In this document: in pieces, positions 16,929-24,595 of the stretch
How the letters are laid out: each line of letters opens with the position of its first letter
Numbering within the stretch: the first letter of the stretch is position 1
NCBI RefSeq assembly: GCF_000821245.2
Contig: NZ_LN611425.1
Location: 1,567,234 to 1,631,233, forward strand
Origin: Virgibacillus senegalensis
GTDB taxonomy: Bacteria; Bacillota; Bacilli; Bacillales; Amphibacillaceae
Direction of reading: 5' to 3'
Length of the DNA: 64,000 nt
The notes under the pieces: model-generated
Seen by the model: only the letters and a program-made list of their open reading frames with translations
What the model was told of the DNA's origin: nothing
Database searches by the model: none
Translations under genes and position numbers: made by a program

Positions 16929-17837
16929 TCACACACCTTTTAAAGGCTTGAAAACCCACCGATAATCCTTTATTTCTGTCGTAATCCTATTTTGTTTGAG
17001 CAGAGCGGTCAAATAGGCAGTGACCGCCGTACGAAACAACAGCCATTGGGATAATTGGTCAGCCCGCACTTGGTAATGCGCACACATGAGGGCGGTGATT
17101 TCCTCATGAGTAGTACCGTTTGGTTTTTTTTGAAGTTCTTCTTCTACCCAATCAAGCAACCCATCATGATAATCTAGATTAGCTTGAACGGTATGCCTGA
17201 ATTCCTGTTCAAAAACTCCGTGTCCTGGTACGGCTCCTTCGCATGTAATTCCCTTTAGCTTATGTAAACTTTCCATGGCCAGCTGTGTATCGGTAAGATA
17301 AGGTATCCCGTGTTTGTCCAATTGTTCTTTCCCGAAATAGCTGTCACCTGCAAACAAGATCCCGTCGTAAAGAAGACCAAGCTGGTGATAACTATGACCA
17401 GGTAAAAGGATTGTTTCGATAGCAAAATTGCCTATTTGCCAGGAACCATCCTCAAGCTCTTGATCGATTCGAACCGGAGTACCTTCCAGAAACTTGTTTC
17501 GAAGCTCGGGAAGAGGATCATTTCCTCCGAAAAGATAGAGTGGTTCTATGACGGGATACTGTAAAATTGCCGATTCCAACACAGGTGCTACGGTTTGTAC
17601 ATCTTTTTTGGACTGTAAAAATGCAGCTCCCCCGTAATGATCGGAATGGGCATGGGTAATAAACAGATGAGTGATTGGTAGTTCTTCCTCCCTTAGCCGC
17701 TTCAGTACTTTTTTCATCGTTGAGGAATCAATGCCTGCATCGATTAACATTCCTTCATTATGATTACGAAGATAGCCAATATTAACAGGACCGTGAAAAT
17801 AAAAAATTCTACCTTCCTTAATTGTTTGAAACTCCAT
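16929..17837 (-). CDS. MBL-fold hydrolase, glyoxalase II/LACTB2-like
   Basis: A 302-aa protein with the dinuclear zinc motif THAHSDH (His62, His64, Asp66, His67), LLPGHS, FAGDSYF and a C-terminal GHG ligand, then a helical tail (about 235-302) resembling the winged-helix lid of LACTB2-type proteins. The family includes thioesterases, glyoxalase II and nucleases. It is monocistronic with its own terminator. Substrate not known. Confidence 0.85.
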   Translation of the reverse strand: MEFQTIKEGRIFYFHGPVNIGYLRNHNEGMLIDAGIDSSTMKKVLKRLREEELPITHLFITHAHSDHYGGAAFLQSKKDVQTVAPVLESAILQYPVIEPLYLFGGNDPLPELRNKFLEGTPVRIDQELEDGSWQIGNFAIETILLPGHSYHQLGLLYDGILFAGDSYFGKEQLDKHGIPYLTDTQLAMESLHKLKGITCEGAVPGHGVFEQEFRHTVQANLDYHDGLLDWVEEELQKKPNGTTHEEITALMCAHYQVRADQLSQWLLFRTAVTAYLTALLKQNRITTEIKDYRWVFKPLKGV

Positions 17838-17921
17838 ATAACCTGCTCCCTTTTTTCAAAATAAACAGCCCGCCTATTCAACAGATGTGTTTACCTGCCT
17901 TCATAGCGGGCCCTGCTTTGA

Positions 17922-18212
17922 TTATATGGTTTCGCTAAAATGACGCCCTTTTCCTGTTACATCGGCATAAATTTTTTCGGACAAATATGATTTGTGGACT
18001 GTCTGTGGGGCATACAGCATTTTTTTTGATTCCTGAACCTTATCCTCCACTTGTAAATTCCTGCTTTCTTCCTTCTCAATTTGTTTATGCCTGGTGTTTA
18101 AATCGGCTTTATAAACGCCTTCGATATAAAACGGGCTTTGCGCACTTCTTGTAACCCGTTCCTGATAGTCCTGGTACTGATAAAGCGGGACAGGAAGCAT
18201 ATATCCCATCAT
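17922..18212 (-). CDS. Hypothetical protein near the spore-coat genes
   Basis: A 96-aa protein, MMGYMLPVPLYQYQDYQERV..., rich in Tyr and Gln at the N-terminus and charged in the middle, ending KGRHFSETI. GGGGGAG precedes the ATG. There is no membrane segment. The Tyr/Gln-rich composition and position beside cot genes suggest a sporulation-associated protein, but I do not recognise the family. Confidence 0.6.
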   Translation of the reverse strand: MMGYMLPVPLYQYQDYQERVTRSAQSPFYIEGVYKADLNTRHKQIEKEESRNLQVEDKVQESKKMLYAPQTVHKSYLSEKIYADVTGKGRHFSETI

Positions 18213-18277
18213 TACTCCCCCTTTTGCTCATTTGATTATACATCTATACCCGCTTTTCTTCTTCATTATTCTAGGTC

Positions 18278-18490
18278 TTATTCCTTATCTATAAAACTTT
18301 CCAATTCCTGCATGACGGCTTCCAGCTGATTCATTTCTTTTAAGAATTGCTTATTCCAGACGGTTGCTTCGCTTTCCAATTTGGCTATGTGCTTTTCCGG
18401 AACACGCAGCCACTTTTCGTTTTTGTACAAATGTTTGTCGAATACTTGTAAAATCTTTTTCATCGGAAAGGCATTTGGATCGTCTGTCAT
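18278..18490 (-). CDS. Small coiled-coil-like hypothetical protein
   Basis: A 70-aa acidic protein (MTDDPNAFPMKKILQVFDKH...) whose second half (KLESEATVWNKQFLKEMNQLEAVMQ) has heptad-like hydrophobic spacing, so it probably forms a helical hairpin or coiled coil. The 18490 ATG has a strong AAAGGAGGTGG site; the longer frame upstream is not needed. It lies between two other small minus-strand genes near the coat cluster. Function unknown. Confidence 0.6.
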   Translation of the reverse strand: MTDDPNAFPMKKILQVFDKHLYKNEKWLRVPEKHIAKLESEATVWNKQFLKEMNQLEAVMQELESFIDKE

Positions 18491-18639
18491 GCGATAACCA
18501 CCTCCTTTCCCAAGGAAATACACCTCGGAATCGAAGCATAAGAAGCGATCCTTCGAGGGGAAAGAAAGAGCAGTTTATCCTAACGACTATCCTTTTATAG
18601 TACAAAAAAAGAGACAGCAATCGAGCTGTCCCCCTGATT

Positions 18640-18861
18640 CTAGATCCAGGAAAAACCTCTTCTTTCATCCTCTTCATGATGTTTTTCGTGCTCTTCTTCA
18701 TCTGCTCCTACATGTTCTTTTTCTTCCACTTCTTCTTCCATCCTTCTCGGACCAAAAAATGGATCGACTTGTCGGCGTTGCTGACGCGGCGGCTCGAATG
18801 TGACATTATCTGCTTTGATCACCAAATCCTTAACATAAATGACTTTTTTCTTCTCTGACAT
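18640..18861 (-). CDS. Small coat-locus protein
   Basis: A 73-aa protein: N-terminal MSEKKKVIYVKDLVIKADNV strand pair, a PPRQQRRQVDPFFGPRR basic/aromatic segment and an acidic Glu/His-rich tail ending FSWI. Proteins of this pattern sit beside cotY/cotZ in other Bacillaceae, which suggests a sporulation role. It is divergent from cotZ; GAGGAA precedes the ATG at 18861. The longer frame extending upstream has only a TTG start and no site. Confidence 0.65.
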   Translation of the reverse strand: MSEKKKVIYVKDLVIKADNVTFEPPRQQRRQVDPFFGPRRMEEEVEEKEHVGADEEEHEKHHEEDERRGFSWI

Positions 18862-19046
18862 TTCCTCTTTCACTCCCTTATTCTTGCTGCTCACTCCGGA
18901 AACGTAAAGGCTGATAACAGCCCCACTTTCGCAACCTAACTTCACTCTGCCCGGGTCCCCGCACTGTCTTTCGGTCCGACAGGTGTAGGAGATGAAGCTT
19001 GGTGTTCTCAAATGAGCGCCCTTATTAGTAAAGTATTGATCGCTAT

Positions 19047-19073
19047 TATCCTATGTGAATGTCTATTTTTGGG
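19047..19073 (-). promoter_or_regulatory. Possible SigK promoter toward the 73-aa gene
   Basis: On the minus strand, CATAGGATA (19047-19055) fits the SigK -10 pattern CATAnnnTA, with an AC-containing -35 about 16-17 bp upstream. It implies a leader of about 180 nt, which is long. Confidence 0.35.
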
Positions 19074-19152
19074 TATAGACATCCGCCCTGTTCCCAAAGA
19101 CGGAAAGAAAAAAGTTTTTCAGGAAGGCTCAATAATTAGCATGGTATTTGCC

Positions 19153-19182
19153 CACACACGAATGCCTTTCAAACATATTCTA
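19153..19182 (+). promoter_or_regulatory. Probable SigK promoter of the cotZ homolog
   Basis: CATATTCTA (19174-19182) matches the SigK -10 consensus CATAnnnTA, and an AC-rich -35 (CACACAC, 19153-19159) lies about 16 bp upstream. This is about 45 bp before the start codon, fitting late mother-cell expression of an outer-coat gene. Confidence 0.55.
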
Positions 19183-19225
19183 TTAGGGACAAAAGTCAAT
19201 TATCATGGGAAAGGGGTTAGATAGA

Positions 19226-19681
19226 ATGAGTTGTGGAAGTGATTTTCATACTGGCAGCTGTGTATGCGACATCCTGAAGGAGATAGCTGATGCACAGTCC
19301 GATGTCCTTTCTGATTGTACCACCAGCTGCGAGCAATCCATCAGCGATCTGTTAGGCGGTAACGATCCTAGCAATAACGGTTTGGACACAGTACCGGTAA
19401 TTCTATACTGTAAGGGAAACTGTAAGCCATTTAAAGGATTTGGTGTTCCAGCAGATGACTTGGGAGATGCAACAGCAAGCTTCTATTTCCGAGTGAAAAA
19501 TGTGGATAAAGACTGCTGTGCTGTTTTGGAATTGTTGCGTGACCCACACGATAATGACGATGATCCAAAGTCTCCAGTTGACCAGGATACCAGCGATTTA
19601 GAAGTAACCGGCATTTGCATTACAGTTGACTTGAAGTGCTTCTGTCACGTTACTTGTCTACCTGCCATCAGCGCTTTGTAA
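19226..19681 (+). CDS. cotZ: Spore coat protein CotY/CotZ
   Basis: A 151-aa cysteine-rich protein (MSCGSDFHTGSCVCDILKEI) with Cys clusters at both ends (CTTSC, YCKGNCKPF, DCCAV, LKCFCHVTC). CotY/CotZ build the disulfide-linked outer crust/coat layer in the mother cell. AAAGGGG lies before the ATG at 19226; the in-frame ATG seven codons upstream would overlap it. It sits between small coat-locus genes and cotO, as in other Bacilli. Confidence 0.9.
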   Translation: MSCGSDFHTGSCVCDILKEIADAQSDVLSDCTTSCEQSISDLLGGNDPSNNGLDTVPVILYCKGNCKPFKGFGVPADDLGDATASFYFRVKNVDKDCCAVLELLRDPHDNDDDPKSPVDQDTSDLEVTGICITVDLKCFCHVTCLPAISAL

Positions 19682-19708
19682 TTTCACAGCATTTCAAATT
19701 TTGAAAGA

Positions 19709-19740
19709 AATCCGGCCGTTCAGCGGCCGGATTATTTTTT
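19709..19740. terminator. Terminator between cotZ and cotO
   Basis: Perfect 10-bp GC-rich stem (19709-19718 with 19724-19733) then ATTTTTT. It serves cotZ directly and abuts the convergent cotO stop. Confidence 0.85.
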
Positions 19741-20295
19741 CTAAAATCCAAGCAATTTAATATTCTGGATGGTTTCCAGGTCGAATTGGGCTTTGAAAGG
19801 GCGTTTCATCGTCTTCATGAAGACGGTGCCTTCCTGATAATCATAAATAACTCCACGGTGTGTTTCTGTTTCCGTGACAACTTCGCATTTCATTCGTGGA
19901 ACGGTCCTCGGCAATCCGACAAAGTATAGGACTTTTTCTTTATTGGTCATGTCCCTAAACCGTTTTCGGCTTGTTCTCGGACTGACGCTCGTTTCCTTTT
20001 CTTCGGTTTCTTTTCCAGACGCTGTCACCGGCTTTACCTGATCTTCCGTTTTTTCTGCTTCTACCTCTGTCCCTTCGACGGAATGCTTACTAGCTTGTTT
20101 GTCTTTTTCTTCTGCTTTTTGTTCATCGCTTTGCTTTATAAGTTCCTTTTCCTTTGCAGTACTTCCGCGATCCGGCTTCCGTTTCTTTCTTCTCGGCGTT
20201 CGGTAGTTTGTTTGCATGGAGGCGGCTGGCTTTTCCATTTTGGGCTGTGTAATATAAAGCATCGGTTCTCGGGCATTATTTTTCTTACCACTCAT
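19741..20295 (-). CDS. cotO: Spore coat protein CotO
   Basis: A 184-aa basic protein. The N-terminus MSGKKNNAREPMLYITQP and the C-terminal domain TNKEKVLYFVGLPRTVPRMKCEV...FDLETIQNIKLLGF match CotO, which directs assembly of the spore outer coat. Between them is a low-complexity Lys/Glu/Thr linker. Start 20295 is chosen by homology to the REPLLYI N-terminus; GGGGAGG is about 11 nt upstream. Position between cotZ and fabI equals B. subtilis. Confidence 0.85.
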   Translation of the reverse strand: MSGKKNNAREPMLYITQPKMEKPAASMQTNYRTPRRKKRKPDRGSTAKEKELIKQSDEQKAEEKDKQASKHSVEGTEVEAEKTEDQVKPVTASGKETEEKETSVSPRTSRKRFRDMTNKEKVLYFVGLPRTVPRMKCEVVTETETHRGVIYDYQEGTVFMKTMKRPFKAQFDLETIQNIKLLGF

Positions 20296-20333
20296 TAAAA
20301 CGGATTCCTCCCCTTCTTCATAACTATTCCTCA

Positions 20334-20361
20334 CATTATATGACAGTGTGCTGGGGATGTG
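20334..20361 (-). promoter_or_regulatory. Possible SigK promoter of cotO
   Basis: On the minus strand, CATATAATG (20334-20342) is one base off CATAnnnTA, and an AC dinucleotide lies 16 bp upstream (GCAC). It is about 40 bp from the cotO start. Confidence 0.4.
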
Positions 20362-20536
20362 CCTATATTTCTAAACCCGGCTGTCGTATTGCCCTTTATT
20401 CCAAACAGAAGGATAGTATTTTCATTGCTATTTGTATCTTTCACGAATGACACAATCTTTAAGAAAACAGTCTTTTATCCAGAAGGGGTAAAAGGGGACA
20501 GGGCAGGTGGAGAGAAACATATGAAAAAACCGCACA

Positions 20537-20545
20537 CCCTTGGCA
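20537..20545 (+). repeat. Target-site duplication, left (CCCTTGGCA)
   Basis: The 9-mer abuts the left inverted repeat of IS copy A and recurs exactly at 21275-21283 against the right end. Confidence 0.8.
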
Positions 20546-21274
20546 GAGGCCACTGAAAAAGTCCTTTCTAATTCAGAAGAGATTTTAAAGTTTGTTGTTG
20601 ATTCTCACGAATCGCTTATCGGTGGATGCTTGCCGCGAGCAAGGCCTCAGCTAACTTGGTCAAGAAGATCACTTAACCAAGTGGATCTTCGGCTCGTGCT
20701 GTTCCCGCAGGCGTCACCACCGAACGCTCATCGTGGAATCAACAGAGGGTAAACGAAAAAGAAGTGATTTTCTTTGATTTCTAAAAGAAAGCCACTCTTT
20801 TCTTGTACACTGAAAACCATCTATACATTGTCTGATGGGGATCTCGTGGAACGAGCTCAGGTCGACATGTCCTTCTAGTATTTCCTTGCAATGGCTCCAG
20901 AAAATGACGTCATTGACCCCAGCTTATTAGCTCACTTCCGTCGTAAACGTCTGAAGGACAAAAACCTTTTAGATCTCCTGATTGGAAAAACCGTAGAGGT
21001 CGCTCTTGAGAAAGGCATGATTCAATCGAAGTCTCTCATCCTTGATGCGACACACACCAAGGCTCGATACAATCAAACATCCCGTCAAGAAGTATTGCGT
21101 AGCCGTTCCAAGAACGTCCGTAAAATGATTTATTCTATCGATGAATCCATGAAGGAATAGAGGGCACAGATCATTGAAATTAGATAAAAAGCGGTCTGTA
21201 TGGAAACCAAATTCCATACAGACCGCTTTTTTAAAATTCCACTTTTCAAAAACCTTCAGTTTTTCAGTGGCCTC
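20546..21274 (+). mobile_element. Internally deleted IS1182-type element, copy A
   Basis: Bounded by 15-bp perfect terminal inverted repeats GAGGCCACTGAAAAA and flanked by identical 9-bp direct repeats. At 729 bp it is less than half of a full IS1182-type element. It keeps the left non-coding end and part of the transposase, with the N-terminus and the DDE region missing. Joining the flanks with one repeat copy restores a hairpin with a T-tract: the fabI terminator. It shares over 250 bp of near-identical sequence with copy B at 57230. Confidence 0.85.
20806..21160 (+). pseudogene. IS1182-family transposase fragment (copy A)
   Basis: The + strand reads MAPENDVIDPSLLAHFRRKR through MIYSIDESMKE, a central IS1182 transposase segment. 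Upstream in frame, ERAQVDMSF is followed by a stop where copy B has Lys, and everything before YTLSD is deleted. The catalytic C-terminal half is also absent, so no active enzyme can be made. Confidence 0.85.
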
Positions 21275-21283
21275 CCCTTGGCA
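21275..21283 (+). repeat. Target-site duplication, right (CCCTTGGCA)
   Basis: Exact copy of the 9-mer at 20537-20545, immediately outside the right inverted repeat. Confidence 0.8.
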
Positions 21284-21321
21284 TGCGTTCTTCTCTATTC
21301 ATACCGTTGATTTTCCTTTGA

Positions 21322-22101
21322 TTAAACGCCGAGTATGTTAAAACCGGAATCGACATGGATCGTTTCCCCTGTTACTCCCCGTGAAAGATCGCTCATCAAA
21401 TAATAAGCAGTATCGCCTACTTCTTCCTGGGTTACTGTCCGGCGCAACGGAGCTTTCTCTTCGATTTGCTTCAATACGCTGTTAAAATCGCCGATTCCTT
21501 TTGCAGACAGTGTACGGATCGGACCAGCCGATATGGCATTAACGCGAATGTTACGCTTCCCTAAGTCGTTGGCTAAGTATTTCATGCTTGCTTCAAGGCT
21601 TGCTTTCGCGACTCCCATGACATTATAGTTCTGTACGACGCGCTCTCCGCCCAGATAAGTCATGGTTACAATACTACCTCCATCAATCATTAGCTTTTCC
21701 GCCGCTCTTGTGACAGCCACAAGGGAGAAAGCACTGATGTTTTGAGATAATAAAAAGCCGTCCCGGCTTGTTTCGACAAACTCACCCTTCAAATCCTCTT
21801 TGTCTGCAAATGCGATACAGTGAGCTAGTCCATGAATGGTTCCTACGTCCTCGCCGATTTGCTTGAATGTAGCATTGACTGCTTCATCGTTGGTAACATC
21901 ACACTCGTAAAAAAGTGCTTCCTGTCCCTCCAAAGTGGATACTAAATCTTTTACCGGCTTTTCAAACCGTTCATTGGCATAAGTGAAAATAAGCCTTGCC
22001 CCAGCTTCATGAAGGGATCTGGCTATTCCCCAAGCGATACTCCTTTTATTGGCCACTCCCATTACCACATAAGTGCGGCCTTCCAGTGAAAACTTCATCA
22101 T
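21322..22101 (-). CDS. fabI: Enoyl-[acyl-carrier-protein] reductase FabI
   Basis: A 259-aa SDR-fold enzyme that reduces trans-2-enoyl-ACP in each fatty-acid elongation cycle. It begins FSLEGRTYVVMGVANKRSIAWGIA, has the cofactor loop, and carries catalytic Tyr149, Tyr159 and Lys166 (YNVMGVAK). C-terminal TGETIHVDSGFNI is typical. AGGAGGAAGAA precedes the ATG. A FapR operator lies upstream. Its original terminator appears to be split by IS copy A, so read-through into the element is likely. Confidence 0.97.
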   Translation of the reverse strand: MMKFSLEGRTYVVMGVANKRSIAWGIARSLHEAGARLIFTYANERFEKPVKDLVSTLEGQEALFYECDVTNDEAVNATFKQIGEDVGTIHGLAHCIAFADKEDLKGEFVETSRDGFLLSQNISAFSLVAVTRAAEKLMIDGGSIVTMTYLGGERVVQNYNVMGVAKASLEASMKYLANDLGKRNIRVNAISAGPIRTLSAKGIGDFNSVLKQIEEKAPLRRTVTQEEVGDTAYYLMSDLSRGVTGETIHVDSGFNILGV

Positions 22102-22147
22102 TTCTTCCTCCTTGAGGGTTGCTTCTCAAAAATTATTATTACTAGTT

Positions 22148-22166
22148 ATTAGTACCTGATGCTATA
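22148..22166 (-). promoter_or_regulatory. FapR operator upstream of fabI
   Basis: ATTAGTACCTGATGCTATA closely matches the FapR box ATTAGTACCTGGTACTAAT, with the left half perfect. It lies about 50 bp upstream of the fabI start, the usual position for malonyl-CoA-responsive repression. Confidence 0.8.
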
Positions 22167-22232
22167 ACTATATTATCGAATATTACAAGCAAACACAATC
22201 ATTTTTGGAAAAACGATAAGCTTTCCTGTCTA

Positions 22233-22631
22233 CTATGCTTTCTGCACATTCAGTTCCCAAGGGATACCATACTTGTCTACTACCTTTGCATAACGAGCAT
22301 TCCAAAATGTATCCTGAAGCTCCATGGTGATTTTCCCATCCTTTGATAATGCTTGATAAACATGCTGAATTTCTTCCTCACTTTCCAGGGCGAGGCTGAT
22401 TTCAATTTGGCTGCCTTTTTCAGGGGCATCACCGAAAACATCGACGAAATAAAATACATTCCTATCATCGACATGGAGTTCTGCGTGTATGTATTTTCCT
22501 TCATGTCCCTTGAACATTTCTATTCCGTCCGCGAGTTGGGTATTTTTAATTTCTCCTCCGAAAACCTCCTGATAAAACGTTAATGCCTCGCCACAATTCG
22601 GGATCGTAATATGCGGTATAATCGCCTGCAT
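22233..22631 (-). CDS. VOC-family protein, PhnB/glyoxalase-like
   Basis: A 132-aa protein with the beta-alpha-beta-beta-beta repeat of the vicinal oxygen chelate fold: IPHITIPNCGEALTFYQEVFGGEI in the first half, YAKVVDKYGIPWELN at the end. This is the PhnB-like branch, whose members often lack known enzymatic activity. Start 22631 has AAGGAG about 10 nt upstream and begins at the conserved MQAIIPHI. Function unknown. Confidence 0.85.
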   Translation of the reverse strand: MQAIIPHITIPNCGEALTFYQEVFGGEIKNTQLADGIEMFKGHEGKYIHAELHVDDRNVFYFVDVFGDAPEKGSQIEISLALESEEEIQHVYQALSKDGKITMELQDTFWNARYAKVVDKYGIPWELNVQKA

Positions 22632-22683
22632 GCAAATCGACTCCTTTTTTATTTTTTGAGCTAAACTAATCATTCTTGCTACA

Positions 22684-22728
22684 GTTAAAAAAATCCTGCC
22701 CGGAGTGGGACCCGGACAGGATTTTTTT
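22684..22728 (-). terminator. Terminator of the antiporter gene
   Basis: A 12-bp GC-rich stem with one mismatch-type step (ATCCTGCCCGG region) between A and T runs of seven. It can act in both directions, but only the minus-strand gene (stop at 22727) needs it. Confidence 0.85.
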
Positions 22729-24583
22729 ATACACCGTATTCCAACAATTCCTGAAGTTCTTCTACATACTCAGAAGACCCTGTTACAATAAGATGGTCCC
22801 CCAACCGCAATTCGGTATCCCCGTGCGGTACGATGGAATCCTTACCGCGGAAAATCCGGACCATGATAACATCGCCAGTAAACGGAAACTCCCTTATTAG
22901 CGATTCATGATACATTGGGTTATTCATATTGATCTCATAGAGGGCGCTCTCCTGCTCTGTCAGAATATCCACGACGCTTGGCGCCACAATCAGCGCTTTG
23001 AGCAGCGCTTTGCTGGAAAGCAAAACAGAGAACACATCGATTCCCTTTTCCTTCAACTCTTTATCGATCCCTGGTTTTTCTATACGGGCAATGACACGCT
23101 CTACACCTTTTTCCTTCGCATAGGAAGCAATTTCCGCATTTTTTTCTTCGTCCCCTGTGGATACAACCAAAATGTCGACATCGAAGACATTCATTTCTTC
23201 CATTAAATCAATATCATAATTTTCCATCTGGGTAATATCGAAAATCGATCTGGTGATTTTATCATCGATTTTTTCCATTTTGGTATGATACATATAAATT
23301 TCGAATGAATTGTTATCCAATTCCCGGACAACAGGCAATGTCGCCTGGTTAGAACCGATAAAGGAAACGACTTGCTTATGATCTGGTTCTGTCTGATTGA
23401 CATACAACTTTTTAAAAAGCGGCGGAGTCACCAAACAGGTCAGCACAGCTACCAGTATCAATGCTCCTTCCATCTGATCGTCGATGATTCCCATTCTTTC
23501 TCCAATGGTGGCTGCGGCTATCACCAGGGATAACGTCGTTGTTAGGATCATCCCAGAACTAATGACCGTCCGCCAGTCATACCATTTTTTCATGATCAGC
23601 ACCGGTACAAGCTTAGATACCAGTAGTGCAACAAAAAGCAATGGAATCAATGCCAGTACTTTTGGATTGCTGAACAATGACCAGAGGTCCATTTCGACAC
23701 CAACCATGACAAAAAAGATCGGAATCAAAAAACCGTAGCCGAAGCTATCCAGTTTTTGTACTAAATCCTGATTTGGCGAAAGCAAGGAAACCAGAGAACC
23801 TGCCAAGAACGCTCCTAGAATATTTTCGGCGCCTACTGTTTCCGACAGGGCAACCAGGAAAATGATCAAAGTGAAAACAGCACGCGTACCGATTTGGATT
23901 GTCCCTTTCGACATGGTTTCCAAGAAGGTTTGGTTTCGGAATCGTTTGCCGACAAAGTACAACAATACCCCGGCACCAAATAAAATCAGGAGTAACCACA
24001 TGTTGCCTGATTCTTCTCCATAAAATGAAACGAATACCGCAAGCAGAATCATTGTTACCAAGTCGGCAATGACAGCAATCAACAGAATTGTCTGTCCTAC
24101 CGTCGTTTTCATTGCCTGGGCTTCTTTTAAGGTAGGCACCACAACCCCAAGGGAAATGGTGGAAATAATCAAGGTCATCAAGAACATATTATCGATGAAC
24201 CCGCCCAGGACAAATAAATAGGACAACAGCAATGATAAAACTAAAATTGCCAGAAATACCATAGTAGCAACCCACACAGCACTCGGCTGATTGTTTATTT
24301 GATTACTGTTGCGTTTATTTCTGCCTTTTTTGGCGAATATCGAGAAATCGATTTCCAGCCCGCTTAAAAACATGAGGAAAATGAATCCCAATGTTGAAAG
24401 TGTCTCCAGCCAGGTACTGTCATCTACAATATTAAAGCCGCTGTGCCCAATGATTAATCCGACGATGATTTCCGCCACCACTACAGGTATGGCTTTCAGA
24501 CGCAGCCGATGCATTAAAATTGGTGTAAAGAATGCAGCCAAAATGACAATTACCAGGGAGGTTACGGATTCTCCATGCTCCAT
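22727..24583 (-). CDS. CPA2-family monovalent cation:proton antiporter with TrkA domains
   Basis: A 618-aa membrane protein. About 12 transmembrane segments occupy residues 1-390 (VVVAEIIVGLIIGHSGF, FLMFLSGLEIDF, ILGAFLAGSLVSLL), the sodium/proton exchanger fold of KefB/YhaU-type transporters. A cytosolic TrkA-N-like domain (about 400-520, FDVDILVVSTGDEEKN; the usual nucleotide-binding glycine motif is not obvious) and a TrkA-C domain (about 540-618, VPHGDTELRLGDHLIVTG) follow. It lies 12 bp after mgtE, so the two form an operon for Mg and K/Na homeostasis. Confidence 0.9.
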   Translation of the reverse strand: MEHGESVTSLVIVILAAFFTPILMHRLRLKAIPVVVAEIIVGLIIGHSGFNIVDDSTWLETLSTLGFIFLMFLSGLEIDFSIFAKKGRNKRNSNQINNQPSAVWVATMVFLAILVLSLLLSYLFVLGGFIDNMFLMTLIISTISLGVVVPTLKEAQAMKTTVGQTILLIAVIADLVTMILLAVFVSFYGEESGNMWLLLILFGAGVLLYFVGKRFRNQTFLETMSKGTIQIGTRAVFTLIIFLVALSETVGAENILGAFLAGSLVSLLSPNQDLVQKLDSFGYGFLIPIFFVMVGVEMDLWSLFSNPKVLALIPLLFVALLVSKLVPVLIMKKWYDWRTVISSGMILTTTLSLVIAAATIGERMGIIDDQMEGALILVAVLTCLVTPPLFKKLYVNQTEPDHKQVVSFIGSNQATLPVVRELDNNSFEIYMYHTKMEKIDDKITRSIFDITQMENYDIDLMEEMNVFDVDILVVSTGDEEKNAEIASYAKEKGVERVIARIEKPGIDKELKEKGIDVFSVLLSSKALLKALIVAPSVVDILTEQESALYEINMNNPMYHESLIREFPFTGDVIMVRIFRGKDSIVPHGDTELRLGDHLIVTGSSEYVEELQELLEYGV

Positions 24584-24595
24584 GTTTTCAACCTC

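Noticed and set aside
19012-19224. 70-codon + strand frame upstream of cotZ
   Set aside because: It overlaps the divergent promoters and the cotZ ribosome-binding site, and its codon content looks random.
20481-20520. GGGGACAG sequence as another REP-like element
   Set aside because: Only a short GGGGACAGGGCAGG stretch is present, with no inverted arm.
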